From positions 1 through 64,000 of the forward strand of contig WIXG01000287.1 of the NCBI GenBank assembly GCA_009869945.1: 64,000 nt of DNA. Reading direction: 5' to 3'. Of the stretch, positions 62,401 through 64,000 are shown one piece after another (within the stretch, counting starts at the first letter, position 1; each line of letters opens with the position of its first letter). The notes under the pieces were generated by a model. It was not told the DNA's origin and did no database searches. It worked only from the letters and a program-made list of their open reading frames with translations. This DNA is from Mesaphorura yosii (taxonomy: Eukaryota; Arthropoda; Collembola; Poduromorpha; Tullbergiidae). The position numbers and the translations under genes were made by a program.

Positions 62401-63033
62401 CCGGATCGGCTGTACAGAGATTTCGCACTCTTGGCGACCGTGAAGCTTGATCGGATCGACAACTCGTACTTATTTGCAGTCGTTAACCCGCTGGACACGC
62501 TCGTGCAATTCGGGATCAAAGTAATACACGTTTATTATCTAATGATGAGAATTATGCGCTTAATTTGACAATTTTTCTGTCCATAGATTTCGCAGAGCCC
62601 GACCTCTTCCAAGCAGATGATCTCGCTTTTGTACACGGACGTGCACAGCCATCTGGTTACTCAAACACTCACTTCTTTCGAGGCTCCGCTGTACACTCGG
62701 AAGTGGAACCGATTCGCATTGAAGGTCCGTCCACGTACATCCGTTAGCCTGACTCGGCTCAGCCACTCGGTGGTGTCCACGGAATTCGTGTCGAGACGAG
62801 CTTAGAGTTGATTGTTCTTAAATTGTCATTGCCAATTACAAATGCTGATGCTTATGTACTGTGCGTTTCGATTTTAACCTTGGCAGGTTGTTGGCGACAA
62901 CATCACGCTGTATTTCAACTGTCGTGAGCACAGCTCCAAGCTGGCGATGAGGAATCCGAAGGAGCTGACCTTCGACAGCGCCAGCATTCTGTACATTGGA
63001 CAGGCTGGGCCGATTCTGAAGGGGAATTTCCAG
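59151..63033 (+). CDS. Mp: multiplexin (collagen XV/XVIII), 5' part with TSPN domain; continues past window
   Basis: Visible coding exons: 59151-59406, 62177-62315, 62391-62520, 62587-62724 and 62887-63033. Phases are 1, 2, 0, 0 and 0, consistent throughout. The first exon ends S-F-Q-D-L and joins D-A-I-E-E-H-D-L-L-Q. The TSPN/LamG-like domain shows L-Y-R-D-F-A-L-L, L-F-A-V-V-N-P, M-I-S-L-L-Y-T-D, W-N-R-F-A-L-K, L-Y-F-N-C and L-Y-I-G-Q-A-G. These match collagen XVIII features recalled from the family (F-R-D-F-S-L-L, I-S-L-L-Y-T-E, L-Y-V-D-C, V-A-Q-A-G). Collagen repeats and the endostatin domain would lie downstream. The product is a basement-membrane collagen/proteoglycan. Two start choices exist: the ATG at 59151, or the M-M pair at 59262-59267 directly ahead of the signal peptide. 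The gene follows the RhoGEF gene on the same strand. Confidence 0.85.
59407..62176. other. Mp: multiplexin intron 1 (2.8 kb, apparent GC-AG)
   Basis: It starts GCAAGT and ends TTACAG. It contains no recognisable gene. Short frames here are unsupported. Confidence 0.55.
62177..63033 (+). CDS. Mp: multiplexin exons 2-5: thrombospondin-N-like (TSPN) domain
   Basis: Four short exons (139, 130, 138 and 147 nt) build one LamG-like fold, as in the 5' part of collagen XV/XVIII genes. Donors are GTAAAA, GTAATA, GTCCGT (weak) and GTCAGT; acceptors are CAG, TAG, TAG and CAG. The fold is not closed at 63033; the last strands and Cys are expected in the next exon, outside or near the window edge. Confidence 0.85.
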
Positions 63034-64000
63034 GTCAGTGTCAAATATCAATTGGATACAGAATAATATTGTTCCCAGTGAGTTGAGCTGCGAGCTTGAT
63101 TTTGGGTACCTGCAGTCGAGTCGGGAAAATTGAATTAAACACCCACGCCCACGCCAAACACAAGCCAAGAAGAAGAATGCGAAGTCTTGCGTCTTGCCTG
63201 CCTGCCGTGAATTGTGAATTTATTACTCATAAATTAACTTTAAATAATTCCAAGTCAAAATATTACCAAGAATCCCTGACTTTGCCGTCTGAACACCAAG
63301 TGTGCTGACGATGATGTGACGCTGGTGTCTTCTTTTGTATTCTGCAGTTTTGCGTATGCGTTTTACAATTTCGTGACTATTTTCTTAATTGCCTCCGGTC
63401 TTGAGTCGAGTCTTGATTCTTGCTTATGAATGCGAATTTTGACTCCTGCGATTCGTGACTTTTGGCCGAAGTGTCAAAATATTTGCTTTATGGATTTTTC
63501 CAAAGATGTTTCGCTACTAATTCTTTAGATTGTAATCTCTTTGGATTCTTCGTATAAATTGAGTAAATAAAACAGTAAACAAGCAGACGAGTTCTCGTCA
63601 CTGTTTACTGAATGTGGATTTGAGAATGAAAACCGTTGTGGTTTAAAGGTTATTCAGGAAACGTGTCGCCTATTTGTTTAAAATTCCTAATTCTGGCATC
63701 GCATCGCCGACGGGTCGGACGGAGTCTTGGGCAGATTGTCCGCTGAAACAAAATATATCACTGTCTAATTACCTTACTTGTAAGTGTATCCTACTAAAGA
63801 TGTAATCTTTTATTTTTGGGTGCCGTAAATCTAATCTGCGTCTGATATCTTAATCCCTTGTCTTGTGGCGAGTAAAGAAAATGTTTACGAATCCCTGCAG
63901 GCAGACTCCGGCTGGCGGCTGGTAATGAGATTATCATTAATCAAAACCGTATTGTTGAGCTGAGAATTGAGATCTGAGCCAAACCAAGCCTGCCAAGCAT
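63034..64000. other. multiplexin intron 5, incomplete
   Basis: It begins with a GTCAGT donor. No exon that continues the TSPN domain in phase 0 was found before the window end, so the next exon is probably outside. Confidence 0.5.

Overview
The window looks like nuclear DNA of an arthropod or close relative. Genes are split by many GT-AG introns, upstream regions are long, CpG is not depleted, and the proteins are animal matrix, neuronal and signalling types. The best family matches are an axotactin/Caspr-type neurexin-superfamily protein, a multiplexin (collagen XV/XVIII) and a Dbl-family RhoGEF. Exons are visibly richer in G+C than the flanks. The species cannot be fixed; a crustacean, collembolan or similar non-model panarthropod is my inference.

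Layout. (1) 1-889, plus strand: the 3' end of a secreted CUB-domain protein with proline linkers and a cysteine-rich tail; a 12-C run in its last exon coincides with a reading-frame conflict. (2) 890-3296: mostly non-coding, with one possible 56-residue membrane micro-protein. (3) 3297-10722, minus strand: a complete 20-exon gene for an 1861-residue type I membrane protein (signal peptide, six LamG, four EGF-like and one fibrinogen-like domain, one membrane span, about 200-residue tail). It resembles axotactin more than Caspr/neurexin IV because it has no discoidin domain. (4) 10723-24135: about 13 kb without a supportable gene, between two divergently transcribed genes. (5) 24181-52218, plus strand: an 11-coding-exon gene for a RhoGEF of about 2812 residues, with a 2.3-kilo-residue disordered N-terminal scaffold ahead of a DH-PH tandem. 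(6) Inside its first intron, antisense, at 28409-28897: a solitary divergent histone H3 gene. It carries one in-frame stop, yet a perfect replication-dependent histone 3' stem-loop follows at 28376-28391. (7) 52219-59118: intergenic. (8) 59151-63033 and beyond, plus strand: the 5' part of a multiplexin gene (signal peptide, then the TSPN/LamG-like domain), cut by the window edge; its first visible intron appears to be GC-AG.

All exon chains below were built by hand from splice-site consensus and phase. The three main chains close in frame: axotactin-like 5586 nt including the stop; RhoGEF with phase 0 at nearly every junction; multiplexin in frame to 63033. Two of the large genes encode adhesion or matrix proteins built on LamG-type folds, and the third a cytoskeletal regulator. 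No shared pathway can be shown from sequence. I saw no tRNA or rRNA genes, no CRISPR array, no reverse transcriptase, integrase or transposase reading frames, and no virus-like element.
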